This document shows, piece after piece, positions 1 to 9,469 of a stretch of 64,000 nt of DNA. This DNA is from Salinimonas chungwhensis DSM 16280 (GTDB taxonomy: Bacteria > Pseudomonadota > Gammaproteobacteria > Enterobacterales > Alteromonadaceae). The first letter of the stretch is position 1. Every line of letters begins with the position of its first letter. The position numbers were made by a program, and so were the translations under genes. The notes under the pieces were generated by a model. That model was not told the origin of the DNA and did no database searches. It saw only the letters and a list, made by a program, of their open reading frames with translations. The stretch is taken from positions 62,001 through 126,000 of the forward strand of contig NZ_KB899382.1 of the NCBI RefSeq assembly GCF_000378185.1, read 5' to 3'.

Positions 1-2
1 TG

Positions 3-2204
3 GCACAAGACGCAAATCGCACTGTGGCCAGACAGCATTTGCTTCAAACGGTTTGGGGCAATCGAGTTGTAGTGGACGAAGCGTTAACCCGGGTTATTTC
101 ACAGCTGCGGGTAGTATTTGATGACAGCAAAAGCCGGACTCTGATTCAGACAGTGCCTAAAAAAGGTTACCGTCTGAATGCACACATTGACCTTCACACT
201 GAAGCCATACAAGGTGACGACGAATTTAATGACGTGCCAGCCTCTGGTGAAAATGAGTCGCAGGATAGTCCTACACCGCTGGCTACAGTCTCACCGGACG
301 CCGCAGAGACCGAACGCAGTCAGCAAGCACCATCTAGTGAGGAAAAAGTCCGCACCACATCATTGCGACGTTGGTTTGACGGCGCCTTATTTATCGCCGT
401 CATCGTTTTGTCAGTCCTCGCCGCCTGGTGGTTTCCCGAAGAGCCCGAATCTCAATCGCCACTTTCTGTGGCCGTGCTACCCCTTGAATCGGTGGGTGAG
501 GGGAGCCAGACAAAATATCTGGCTGAGGGACTATCAGAAGAATTACTGGGCGCGCTGTCTCAGTCAAAGGCGCTACGCGTGCCTTCCCGGTACTCGACTT
601 TTGCTTATGCTCGACGGTTTGAAAATTTAAAGGATATCGCCAGAGCACTAAAAGTAACCTACCTTGTTGAGGGAACCGTGCGTGAACAGGCAAATAATTA
701 CAGTGTGACATTCCGCTTACTGAATGCCAGCGAAGATCGACTGGTTTGGTCAAAAACCTATGAAAGCACTACCTTATCGCTTGCAGAAGTCACTGAAGAT
801 GCGGCAGAAAATGTAACTACGGTACTGGCGCCCGCACTAAGTCAGGCGAGTCGAAACACCACCACTGAGGAAAGCACCTCTGCATCTGCTTATCAGGCCT
901 ATATGCGAGGTAAGTACTGGCTTATGAATGGCACCACCGGCGAATGGTTTTTAGAAGCCAGCACAGCGTTTTCCGAGGCAGTTGAAGCAGATCCTAACTA
1001 TGCCAAAGCCTATGGAAGTCTGGCGTATATTTATGCACGTTATAACTATCACGACGCGTATCTGGAAGATGCGCAGGCCAGGGAAAAAGCCCGTGCAGCC
1101 ATTGAGAAGGCGCTGTCACTCGATCCGACTGAGCGCAATGCATTGCTGGCCAGCGCCATTTTATTTACTTCGGGGCAGCAATTCGTGCAGGCAGAAAAGG
1201 CCCTCAATACGGTACTTTCTATGGATGCATCTGATAGTACCGCTCTTTATTTGTTTTCAGAATTGTATTTGGCCAAAAATGAGTTTGATAAAGCACTTGC
1301 ACTGGCCCGGCAAGCCAAACAGGCGGATCCTCTTTCGCCCTGGATCAATGTAAATCTTTCCATCGTGCATTTTTGGCGCGGTGAGTATCATAAAGCGCTG
1401 GAGGCGGCTAACGAGGCTATTACTGTTGACGCTGGTTATACCTGGGCCTATGTATGGAAAGCAAAAACGTTGCAGCGCATGGGTGAGGTAGCCAGCGCGA
1501 TAGACAGTATGGAGGCTTGCCTGGAAATTGACAACGCCTCGCCTGTGAATATCGCATATACCGGATTACTTTATCTGGAACTTGGCTTGCCGGAAAAAAG
1601 TACTGATTTTTTTAAGAAAACAGCAAAATTATTCGGCGATTCTGATGATGCCAGGTTCTGGAAAAGCTTTCGTCGATTTGGTTATCGCCACGAGCAGCCC
1701 GATCTGGCTATTCAGTTACTGACTACGTTAAGGTTGCTGGATAACCGAATTTTCACCTTAATGCCCTTGCTCACTTCACTGTATCTGGAGGTTCAGGAAG
1801 CTGATGCAGGTGTAGCATTTATTACGAGCAGACTGATGCTTGATTCCGGTGAAAGTAAATCAATTAATTATCTAAATAGTGACCTGTATGCTTCGCTAGG
1901 CGTTTTAAACACGGCCGCTAACTCTTCGCAGCCCGAAGATAATACGCGTACAGACTTTGGTTATGGGCAATTGAGAATTTATGAATTGTTACAGAGCCGG
2001 GCAATCTCGTCACCCGGTCAGTACAAAAGTGAGCTAGCAAATGAGGCTTCGCCATATACTGATGAAAAGTGGTGGACGTATCTATGGGTATTGCCAAACT
2101 TTGACTCTGATAAGTTGAGCCCTGCTCAGCAGCAGGCCTATCGGCGTTTTTTATCAAGACGCAATCAGCAGCGTGACTCAGTGATGTCAGAAAATAGTGA
2201 ATAA
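3..2204 (+). CDS. CadC-like winged-helix transcriptional regulator with TPR repeats (5' partial)
   Basis: This is the 3' part of a membrane-bound transcriptional regulator of the ToxR/CadC type. The reading frame is open to the window edge, and the residues before the first possible GTG (position 24) continue the OmpR-type winged helix, so the true start lies outside. Counting from that GTG, the recognition helix and wing occupy about residues 1-55 (motif TVPKKGYRL). A linker rich in Ser, Glu and Pro leads to one membrane span at about 119-137. The periplasmic part starts with a TolB/adenylate-cyclase-associated-like domain (SVAVLPLESVG, about 147-270) and continues with TPR-like helical repeats (about 290-520). 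In this family the TPR part is thought to sense a ligand or partner and the cytoplasmic part binds DNA. The target genes cannot be read from the window. Family call is firm; ligand is unknown. Confidence 0.88.
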   Translation, partial: AQDANRTVARQHLLQTVWGNRVVVDEALTRVISQLRVVFDDSKSRTLIQTVPKKGYRLNAHIDLHTEAIQGDDEFNDVPASGENESQDSPTPLATVSPDAAETERSQQAPSSEEKVRTTSLRRWFDGALFIAVIVLSVLAAWWFPEEPESQSPLSVAVLPLESVGEGSQTKYLAEGLSEELLGALSQSKALRVPSRYSTFAYARRFENLKDIARALKVTYLVEGTVREQANNYSVTFRLLNASEDRLVWSKTYESTTLSLAEVTEDAAENVTTVLAPALSQASRNTTTEESTSASAYQAYMRGKYWLMNGTTGEWFLEASTAFSEAVEADPNYAKAYGSLAYIYARYNYHDAYLEDAQAREKARAAIEKALSLDPTERNALLASAILFTSGQQFVQAEKALNTVLSMDASDSTALYLFSELYLAKNEFDKALALARQAKQADPLSPWINVNLSIVHFWRGEYHKALEAANEAITVDAGYTWAYVWKAKTLQRMGEVASAIDSMEACLEIDNASPVNIAYTGLLYLELGLPEKSTDFFKKTAKLFGDSDDARFWKSFRRFGYRHEQPDLAIQLLTTLRLLDNRIFTLMPLLTSLYLEVQEADAGVAFITSRLMLDSGESKSINYLNSDLYASLGVLNTAANSSQPEDNTRTDFGYGQLRIYELLQSRAISSPGQYKSELANEASPYTDEKWWTYLWVLPNFDSDKLSPAQQQAYRRFLSRRNQQRDSVMSENSE

Positions 2205-2207
2205 GCA

Positions 2208-2229
2208 GCAACCAGCATTTACTGGTTGC
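2208..2229. terminator. Hairpin between convergent genes
   Basis: Perfect 8-bp inverted repeat (GCAACCAG / CTGGTTGC) with a 6-nt loop directly after the regulator stop codon and before the end of the convergent small-protein gene. There is no long T run, so it may be a weak bidirectional terminator. Confidence 0.5.
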
Positions 2230-2237
2230 GTTACCCC

Positions 2238-2789
2238 TTAAAATTTACTGGCTACCCCGAACGATGCTTTGTGAGACTTTTCGTAACGTTGCTTGGCTTT
2301 CATCATATGAACAAACGTGCGCCGAAACTCGTTATTTTCCGCATACAATTTCTCCATCAATGCAATTTTCTTGGCTTTGAGTGCATCTATTTCGGCAGAC
2401 CCCATTTCGGCCGATGCCATCCCGTACGAGGCATTTGTCATAAGGTCACCGGGTCTGGTAGTTTGTTCCTGAAGTAACTCACGCCTGATACGAATATCGA
2501 AAGCGTCGCGACATATTTTCTGTTTAGTGTTAGAACCAGCGCGTTTCTCACGTTTACACACGTAATGCATATCCGGGTCTTCGATAAGATCATTGAAGTT
2601 ATCAAACAATGCATGCTGAGCCAGTGTAAACTCTTCTCTTAACAAATTAAGTGGCCGCTTGCCGGTAACCTCTATTTGCTCAATATCTTCAGCTTGCGCT
2701 GATTTATTATCAGCGTGTGCCGCCCAACCATAACTGAGTAAGCACCAACTCAGGATGTAGGAAAAAATATTATTCCCTTTTTTTGTCAT
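2238..2789 (-). CDS. Exported 183-aa protein with a TonB-box/plug-like motif; function unknown
   Basis: I do not recognise a named family. Residues 1-26 look like a signal peptide ending near AHA, so the protein should reach the periplasm. Just after it comes IEQIEVTGKRPLNLLREEF-like sequence (about 35-52), which resembles the start of the plug domain in TonB-dependent receptors (IEVTGxR), yet there is no plug or barrel behind it. The remainder is charged and helical, with a Cys pair near residues 79 and 93 (YVCKR, KICRD) and a Lys-rich C-terminal helix. It is convergent with the upstream regulator and divergent from the MFS gene. The motif suggests an envelope protein that interacts with TonB or mimics a receptor, but that is inference. 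Confidence 0.7.
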   Translation of the reverse strand: MTKKGNNIFSYILSWCLLSYGWAAHADNKSAQAEDIEQIEVTGKRPLNLLREEFTLAQHALFDNFNDLIEDPDMHYVCKREKRAGSNTKQKICRDAFDIRIRRELLQEQTTRPGDLMTNASYGMASAEMGSAEIDALKAKKIALMEKLYAENNEFRRTFVHMMKAKQRYEKSHKASFGVASKF

Positions 2790-3182
2790 GACTATTCCCT
2801 ATCGTTTTTTAATTAGTCCGCGATTAATTTCGACACTGTTAACTATACTCGCCACTTACCAACAAATCTCAAAAATATAATGAAAAGCCAGAGCCGTGAA
2901 AAATTGCGTTATCCGGCATATTGTCTTACTACCATTATCACTTTTTGGAATGATTAGCGCAATTGGAACATATATCTACTGCACTGCGCTAAGCCAGTGT
3001 AAATATGCGATATCTGTATGGTTTGAATATTGCGATAGGCGTTATAATAAAGAAAAAAACATCAATATCAGCTGATCGACAGAGCAGTTTTAACATATCG
3101 CCACTAACCACTTTTCACGTAAAGTCCAGGTAGTATGAAAAGTGCAACTCCACAGGCAAAGTCAGGAATATATTTTTAAAAT
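2790..3182. other. Divergent intergenic region, 393 bp
   Basis: AT-rich spacer between the divergent small exported protein and MFS permease genes. It must hold both promoters. I see no palindrome or small ORF with a ribosome binding site that I would call. Confidence 0.5.
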
Positions 3183-4412
3183 ATGAGTAAGCAAACAATG
3201 CTTCTGCTATTTGCATTCGTAGTGGGTTGTAGTTCATCGATGCTGCCATCAATAGCCATAAGCTATGGCATAGCGCAATTTAAATTTGTCACCATTGTGG
3301 GCGAAGAAAACGCTCTTGAAGCGTTTAGCTTTGCCCAGGGAATGGTCATGTTGCTGCTATTAATTGGGGTGCCAGTGGTGGGCCGTCTCGCCGATCAGTT
3401 TTTCTCAGCTGCAAACAAGCGGCATTATTGGATTGTCATCGGCAATGCGCTGGGACTGATTGCGCTATATGGCTTTTCCCAGGCAACCACCCGCGGTCAA
3501 ATTCTGACCAGCTGGTTATGTGTGTTATTAAGCTACACCTTTGCGTCCAATTCCTTCAGAGCACTCATTCCACAGCTACTTCCGCGAGAAAAGCTATCCG
3601 CTTATTCTGGTCTTATCGGTTCGTGTATTCCTGTGGCGCTTACACTCAATTTAATGCTCATACTCGGTGCTCTGGCTGACGCGGCCATAAATATTAAGCT
3701 TATGTATCTGGGCGGTTTACAATTTTTATTATCAGCAATTGCCATCACCATTCTTCTACAATATCGCCGCAAACACGTGCCAGAGCGAACTGTCTCACGA
3801 CGCTCTGAAGAAACCAGTTATCGGCAGTATTTGGTGGTGCTGGTGGCCAAAACCTGTATCAGTATCGCTATTTCAGGCACCACCGTTTTGCCGCTGTATT
3901 ACATCACCCGCTTTGGTATGGAGCAAAGCGAAGTTTTTGTACTGAATGCGGCGATGTCTGCAGGGGTGATACTGATCTTATTAACCGGCGCGTTGTCTAC
4001 GCATTATGCTGAAAAGTTTAACAAGCAACGATCCTTTTTAGCGCTTGGCGCGCTGTTTATTGGCGTAGGACTGATAGGCTACGCCAGCGCCGACACGCTG
4101 GTTTGGGCTATTATTAGCGGTATTTGCTTTCAGTTGGGGTTGGGTCCGGTTAACGCCTTAGGAATGGCATTGGTCAACCGTGTGCTTCCCAATGAACGGC
4201 GATACGGACGAGATCTTGCCATTGTTGAAGCTGCCACCCACTTCGGCCCGGCGATGATGCATTTCGCAATGCCTGTTGTAGTGGCAACGGGCATCTCGTT
4301 AAGCGGCGGGGATGGCTATTCTTTGTTGTTTTACTGTTTGGTACTCTTTGCGGCAGTATTTACAGGCACACTATTTTTTATAAAGAAAGAAAAGAGTAAA
4401 GGCCCTATATGA
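3183..4412 (+). CDS. MFS permease
   Basis: A 409-residue integral membrane protein with about 12 hydrophobic segments and a charged central loop (about 195-215), the normal plan of a major facilitator superfamily transporter. The motif GRLADQFF after the second span matches the MFS loop 2-3 signature. The substrate cannot be assigned from sequence; its neighbours in the next 8 kb handle glucosides, so a sugar or a sugar-derived compound is plausible. The ATG of the AraC-family gene overlaps its stop by 4 bases, so the two are translationally coupled and the regulator probably acts on this transport unit. Confidence 0.8.
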   Translation: MSKQTMLLLFAFVVGCSSSMLPSIAISYGIAQFKFVTIVGEENALEAFSFAQGMVMLLLLIGVPVVGRLADQFFSAANKRHYWIVIGNALGLIALYGFSQATTRGQILTSWLCVLLSYTFASNSFRALIPQLLPREKLSAYSGLIGSCIPVALTLNLMLILGALADAAINIKLMYLGGLQFLLSAIAITILLQYRRKHVPERTVSRRSEETSYRQYLVVLVAKTCISIAISGTTVLPLYYITRFGMEQSEVFVLNAAMSAGVILILLTGALSTHYAEKFNKQRSFLALGALFIGVGLIGYASADTLVWAIISGICFQLGLGPVNALGMALVNRVLPNERRYGRDLAIVEAATHFGPAMMHFAMPVVVATGISLSGGDGYSLLFYCLVLFAAVFTGTLFFIKKEKSKGPI

Positions 4413-5416
4413 ACCCCCGGTATTCTAAAGAAGTATTGCAGCATCATATTTTGAAGCTAATCAGAATGGGGTACACACGGACACAGATTTCGCAGGAAAC
4501 GTCACTTAACCTTGCACGGTTATTCAACGACGACAGTTATTATAAGGCCAAATCTGACGACATTTACAAGCTCGTCGAGCTACTGCATAAGACCCGGTAT
4601 CATGAAACTGATGAGCTACCTGAAACGCTGTCATTGGTGCAGCGAGCAACCTCATTCAATGCTTATTTATTAAACAGCAAAAATGCTGTTGATATGCTTT
4701 CTAAAATCATCACGTTTAATAAAGCGTGCTCCCCGGACAATGAATATGGGTGGTACGAACATGATGAACGCATCGAGTTTTTTATAAAGCAGCATCCTGT
4801 AGAGCAGCGCTACAGTACGTCACAGGGGATGACATTTTATATTGTGTTGATGCTGCGGCAGTTACTCAACCAGTCTCTTAGGTTGGAAGTCGGCGCAGCT
4901 TCTCAAACTTATCCGGATCTAATTACATTTTGTGAACATGCCACGCCGAATATAACTTTTGATCAATCTTACTCTTTCATCAGAATTGACAAACACACCG
5001 CAATGTCGCCAATTGCCACATATAACCAACATGTGACTCATTATCTGGAAAACCAGTTTTTCTCCAACTTCTATATTGAAGAGCCGGAAACAGACTTAAA
5101 AACCCTGATTATTGCGGATATAAAAAATGCAGTTGAGAACAGTGATGATAACCGATTTTTCAATGTCGATTTTGTGGCTGCTCGTTTTGGTTTAAGTCGT
5201 TCAACGTTGTACAGAAAACTTCAGGCAGTCGATACGAGCTTTACTCAACTTATTGATACGTTTAGAAAAGAGGAGTCGATAAAGTTATTGTCTGACAGTT
5301 TCTTAACGCTTGAGGAGATCAGTGAAAAACTGGGGTATTCAAATATCAGTGCGTTTAACCGGGCTTTTCGCCGGTGGCATGCGATTTCACCAGCAAAATA
5401 CCGGCAACAATCCTGA
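4409..5416 (+). CDS. AraC-family transcriptional regulator
   Basis: A 335-residue regulator. The last 100 residues form the double helix-turn-helix of the AraC/XylS family: first helix pair around VDFVAARFGLSRSTLYRKL and second around EEISEKLGYSNISAFNRAFRRW, followed by the family signature SPAKYR at the C terminus. The N-terminal 230 residues resemble the AraC_N/Arabinose-binding-like half of OruR/ArgR-type proteins, with a short extra N-terminal helical segment. It overlaps the upstream permease by 4 bp and ends 207 bp before the GH3 gene. It is the best candidate in the window for control of the permease and perhaps of the glucoside genes; the effector is unknown. Confidence 0.85.
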   Translation: MNPRYSKEVLQHHILKLIRMGYTRTQISQETSLNLARLFNDDSYYKAKSDDIYKLVELLHKTRYHETDELPETLSLVQRATSFNAYLLNSKNAVDMLSKIITFNKACSPDNEYGWYEHDERIEFFIKQHPVEQRYSTSQGMTFYIVLMLRQLLNQSLRLEVGAASQTYPDLITFCEHATPNITFDQSYSFIRIDKHTAMSPIATYNQHVTHYLENQFFSNFYIEEPETDLKTLIIADIKNAVENSDDNRFFNVDFVAARFGLSRSTLYRKLQAVDTSFTQLIDTFRKEESIKLLSDSFLTLEEISEKLGYSNISAFNRAFRRWHAISPAKYRQQS

Positions 5417-5623
5417 ATAAATCAACTGCAACCAGATGATTCATCCTTTGAGCTTAAAGGGTAAACACAAAATTTAAACAAAGACTTAACATCACCTCCC
5501 TCGATTTTATCGATTATCAGATATAAACAGGAGAATGATGTGGTCTGGCTTTCCTACACCCTAATCCGGTCAAAAAATGCGCATGCAGATCTTTCTTCCC
5601 AAATGCTGAAGAGAGGATAACTC

Positions 5624-8101
5624 ATGCTCAATATTCAACGAAAACAATTACAAAGATTTTGTCTGACAATGTCTGCCGTGGCCGTGCTTACTGCCTGTGG
5701 TGGAAGCGACAGTGAATCTGATACTTCCGAGCTGCCTGCTCCTCAGAATAATGGCTCGACAGTCTCGCCAGAGGCGATCCCCGCTGGCTACACAACCACT
5801 GATAGTGAAGCTGATCGGCGCGCCAAATCAATGCTTGCCCAACTTTCTTTGCAAGAAAAGATTGATTTGGTTCATGGCCATGGTTCGCCAGTTGGCCAGC
5901 TTGGTTATATTGGCCTTAACTTTCCACAAGTGCCCTACGCCATGGACCATGCGGTTGGTTATATTCCCGGCATGAGCGGAATCGGTTTACCTGAAAACAA
6001 CATGGTCGACGGCTCAAGTGGCGTAACCGCTGAAGGTCTTCAGGCAACAGCGCTTCCAGCTACCATCGGCCTTGCCTCTACATGGTCGAAAGAGCTCGCT
6101 CATGATTTCGGTTCCAGAATTGGCGCAGAAACACGATTGTTGGGTTTTACCACTGTACTTGGAGGCGGATTAAACTTAACCCGCGAACCTAGGAGTGGCC
6201 GTGGTTTCGAGTTTATGGGAGAAGATCCAATATTAGCGGGCGAACTTGGTGCCCAAAGAACAATTGGTGTTCAAAAAAACAAAGTACTTTCTACCATTAA
6301 GCATTTCGCGTTTAACAATACCGAAACCAACAGGATGATAGCGAATTCTGTTATCGACGAGCAAACCATGCACGAAACAGAGCTGCTTGCGTTCGAAATT
6401 GCAATCACTGAAGGTAAACCCGCTTACATCATGTGTGCGTTTAATCAGGTTAACGGGCAATATGCCTGCGAAAATGAATATTTGCTTCAGGATGTACTAA
6501 AGGACGGTTGGGGCTTTAAAGGCATGGTCATGTCCGATTGGGGCGCGCAATCGAGTACCGTTGACGCCGCATTGAATGGTCTTGATGAAGAACAACCAGG
6601 TAAAGAGGCACAGGACACCGAAGTGCCAGAATTCTTCGCTTTGTACATGGGCGGTCCATGGTTTATCGATGATCTTTATGAAGCCGTCACTAACGGAACG
6701 GTTCCGATGAGCCGGTTAGATGACATGGTTTTCCGTAAGATACGAACCATGATTGCGTTAGGTCTGGTTGACGAACCGCCGCAGCCAAGATCAGAAGTTA
6801 ACGAAACAGCCGGAAATAGCGATGCTAAACGTTTTGCTGACGCATCCATGGTGTTAATGCAAAACAACCCTGCAAATGGGCAACCGGTACCGGTTTTACC
6901 GCTTGATAAATCTAAAATTCAGACTATCGCGGTGATTGGCGGTGATGCTGACAAAGGCGTTTTGTCGGGTGGCGGATCGGGTGGTGCCGCGCCACTTATT
7001 GAAAATCAGGTGGACAAATGCGGCCAATTGCCTATTTCGCCCTATCCAACTTGCCCGACGTATATTGGCATTGCGCCATTAGATGCGATTCAAGCCGAGT
7101 TTCCGCAAGCGGAGGTGACTTATCTCAATGGAGAAGATGTAGACGCAGCAAAAGCGGCAGCGAGTGAAGCCGATGTCACTATATTAGTCGCGGGTGCGTG
7201 GTTTAACGAAGGTGTAGATAACAAAAACATGCATCTTTCTTCGCCGGAAAACGACACGTCGGGTGTCTTCACCTACGATCAGGATGCCATGATAAGTGCA
7301 GTGGCGCCTGTCGCCAAACAATCTGTGGTCGTGCTTGAAACGGGACAACCGGTACTTATGCCATGGGCCGATGACGTTGATGCTATTCTGAACGCCTGGT
7401 ACCCCGGTGTACAAGGCGCACGCTCTATCGCCGATGTGCTGTCTGGCGATGTGAATCCGTCAGGCAAACTGCCGGTTACATTCCCAGCGTCAGAAGAAGA
7501 TTTGGTCTCTCCTGAGATGCCAACAAACCTGGGCCAATTCCTGGGAATTTCTTATGCCATTAAAACAATCGCCGGCACGATTAAAAATATCGTCAATTCT
7601 AACCTAGGCGAGGGTGCCTACGATGCGCTAAGGCAAATTCATTACGATGAAAAACTTGCCTGGAATGGCTATAAGTGGATGGATTCTAACAACATTCAAC
7701 CAGCATTTCCCTTCGGCTACGGGTTGTCATATTCGACCTTTGTATATAGTGATGCTGAAGCCGTACAGAAAGAAAATGGCGATGTTGAAGTGACATTTAG
7801 CATTGATAACGCCAGTAGCAGAACAGGTACCGAAATCGCACAGGTCTATGTATCGCTACCCGATAATGTTCCAGGAAATCCGCAGCCTCCCAAACGCCTT
7901 GCTGGATGGGCCAGAGTAGACCTGGCACCTCAGGAAGTTCAGCGCGTGACGGTGTCTATACCGAAGAAATATATCAGTACCTGGGATGTTGAATCTCACG
8001 CTTGGATCACAACGCCAGGCACCTACCGATTTACCGTTGCGGAACACGCAGACCTCAGCCGTGCCTCGAACGTTTTAACTACATCGACTGATATTAGATA
8101 A
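5624..8101 (+). CDS. GH3 beta-glucosidase-type lipoprotein
   Basis: Glycoside hydrolase family 3 enzyme, 825 residues, expected to release glucose or another sugar from the non-reducing end of beta-glucosides or oligosaccharides. A lipoprotein signal peptide ends with LTAC (Cys25), so it is membrane anchored, facing the periplasm or the outside. The GH3 N-terminal barrel spans about 60-375 and holds the KHF motif (226-228) and the catalytic nucleophile Asp305 in VMSDWG. The GH3 C-terminal domain spans about 400-640 and the fibronectin-like domain about 725-810. A good Shine-Dalgarno (AGAGAGGA) precedes the ATG. It lies 28 bp before a porin gene, so the two form an operon; a sugar permease and chemoreceptor follow. 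Exact linkage specificity is not readable here. Confidence 0.92.
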   Translation: MLNIQRKQLQRFCLTMSAVAVLTACGGSDSESDTSELPAPQNNGSTVSPEAIPAGYTTTDSEADRRAKSMLAQLSLQEKIDLVHGHGSPVGQLGYIGLNFPQVPYAMDHAVGYIPGMSGIGLPENNMVDGSSGVTAEGLQATALPATIGLASTWSKELAHDFGSRIGAETRLLGFTTVLGGGLNLTREPRSGRGFEFMGEDPILAGELGAQRTIGVQKNKVLSTIKHFAFNNTETNRMIANSVIDEQTMHETELLAFEIAITEGKPAYIMCAFNQVNGQYACENEYLLQDVLKDGWGFKGMVMSDWGAQSSTVDAALNGLDEEQPGKEAQDTEVPEFFALYMGGPWFIDDLYEAVTNGTVPMSRLDDMVFRKIRTMIALGLVDEPPQPRSEVNETAGNSDAKRFADASMVLMQNNPANGQPVPVLPLDKSKIQTIAVIGGDADKGVLSGGGSGGAAPLIENQVDKCGQLPISPYPTCPTYIGIAPLDAIQAEFPQAEVTYLNGEDVDAAKAAASEADVTILVAGAWFNEGVDNKNMHLSSPENDTSGVFTYDQDAMISAVAPVAKQSVVVLETGQPVLMPWADDVDAILNAWYPGVQGARSIADVLSGDVNPSGKLPVTFPASEEDLVSPEMPTNLGQFLGISYAIKTIAGTIKNIVNSNLGEGAYDALRQIHYDEKLAWNGYKWMDSNNIQPAFPFGYGLSYSTFVYSDAEAVQKENGDVEVTFSIDNASSRTGTEIAQVYVSLPDNVPGNPQPPKRLAGWARVDLAPQEVQRVTVSIPKKYISTWDVESHAWITTPGTYRFTVAEHADLSRASNVLTTSTDIR

Positions 8102-8129
8102 CTTACCGATAAAAAGTAGCAGGTTTATT

Positions 8130-9320
8130 ATGAAAACAATAATCGCATTACTCTCCGCCTCCATTTCTATGGCTGTGGCGGCGCAGACAACGACACCAAC
8201 AGAATCAATGCTGTCGCCTCAGAACAACGCCACTAAATTCACGTATGACAAAATCACATTAGCGCCCTATGCACGCCTGGTGGGTGGAATTAGCTACGCC
8301 AACAATGGCTATGAAGCGGGCGAAAGCGGCAGTCTCACGGAAGTTGCATCAAACCAATGGGGCACATCGTTTATTGGGGCTGGAATGACGGTAGAGCTGA
8401 CGGATTCCATGCGCGGCGTTGCCAATTTGGAAACAGGATTTGGAACAAAAGATGGGCAGACCAATATCGAAGACCGCTTATTCGATCGTAGAGCTAATGT
8501 AGGTGTACAACATGACAATTACGGTCAAATCACATTTGGCACGCATCTGATGCTTAGCCAACAGGTTATCAAGATTGACCCTATGGCGTTTCAGTCTATT
8601 GGCGTTAATACCCTCGTTAATGGCGTTAATGACACGTTTGCTGAGAACTCCGTGGTTTACCGTTCTCCTGAGTTGTATGGTTTTAAGCTGGATTTGATGC
8701 ATAAGTTCGGCGGTAAAGTTACCGAGTCGAAACGCGATGAGGGCTCCAGCGCGACATTAACCTACAACAACGAAAATCTCGAAATACTGGCACTGTATCA
8801 GGAAACTAAAGACGAATTTGGTCATTATACCGGCGGCGAATTCTATGGCCTTGGCACACAAGGGCAATGGCGTTATGCGGAAACTTATGCATTGGGCGCT
8901 TCCTATCAGTTTTCTGATCTTAAAGTGTTTGTGGGTTATCAAGACGTGGAGGCATCTGATTCAGGCTACCTGCTTTCCTATGAGTTTGATACCGACGCTA
9001 AAATGGGGTGGGTAGGAGCCAATTACAATGTGACGGACAAACTGACCGCGAATGCGGCATTTTATCGCGTAACAAAACCCTTTAGCGGCAAGCAATCTAA
9101 CTTGTACGCGGCGGGTATTAATTACGAGATGAATGAGTATTTCTCCTTCTATACCACGGTAGGCTATATCGGTAATAACACCATCAACCCAGATTTAATC
9201 AGCGACGTAGGTGCCAATAACCATGCATTGGCGTACTGGAACGTAGCTTGTGATAACACTGAAGACTGTGATGGTACTAACCAGCTGGGTGGCTACACCG
9301 GCGTTGTATTCCGTCTTTAG
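8130..9320 (+). CDS. Outer-membrane porin (general Gram-negative porin fold)
   Basis: A 396-residue outer-membrane protein with a signal peptide (about 1-18, ending AVAA) followed by alternating amphipathic strands rich in Gly and aromatic residues. The segments LAPYARLVGGISYA, DNYGQITFGTH and SVVYRSPELYGFKLDLM are typical of 16-strand general porins (Porin_4 group), and the chain ends in aromatic VVFRL. Placed 28 bp behind the GH3 gene, it probably lets mono- or disaccharides pass into the periplasm. A strong intrinsic terminator follows. Confidence 0.85.
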   Translation: MKTIIALLSASISMAVAAQTTTPTESMLSPQNNATKFTYDKITLAPYARLVGGISYANNGYEAGESGSLTEVASNQWGTSFIGAGMTVELTDSMRGVANLETGFGTKDGQTNIEDRLFDRRANVGVQHDNYGQITFGTHLMLSQQVIKIDPMAFQSIGVNTLVNGVNDTFAENSVVYRSPELYGFKLDLMHKFGGKVTESKRDEGSSATLTYNNENLEILALYQETKDEFGHYTGGEFYGLGTQGQWRYAETYALGASYQFSDLKVFVGYQDVEASDSGYLLSYEFDTDAKMGWVGANYNVTDKLTANAAFYRVTKPFSGKQSNLYAAGINYEMNEYFSFYTTVGYIGNNTINPDLISDVGANNHALAYWNVACDNTEDCDGTNQLGGYTGVVFRL

Positions 9321-9335
9321 TCTGGCTAGACGTCG

Positions 9336-9364
9336 AGGGGCGACGCGCCTGCGCCCCTTTTTTT
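9336..9364 (+). terminator. Rho-independent terminator after the GH3-porin operon
   Basis: AGGGGCG and CGCCCCT pair around a 9-nt loop, immediately followed by a run of seven or more T residues. It closes the GH3-porin transcript, so the sugar permease and chemoreceptor behind it have their own promoter. Confidence 0.85.
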
Positions 9365-9418
9365 ATATGTAATTCACACACTGCATACATCCTCAACCAT
9401 CGATATCTGCACACCTTT

Positions 9419-9441
9419 CGTTGTCATGACAACGTTGCCTG
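9419..9441. promoter_or_regulatory. Overlapping palindromes, candidate operator before the sugar permease
   Basis: Positions 9419-9434 form a perfect 16-bp palindrome (CGTTGTCATGACAACG). Its right half also starts a second, imperfect palindrome with a central CG (TGACAACGTTGCC, about 9427-9439), the layout expected for LacI-family operators. It lies 28-50 bp upstream of the permease ATG, where a repressor would block transcription. Which regulator binds is not known. Confidence 0.5.
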
Positions 9442-9469
9442 CGTAGTGTAAAAACAAAGAAATAAGAAA

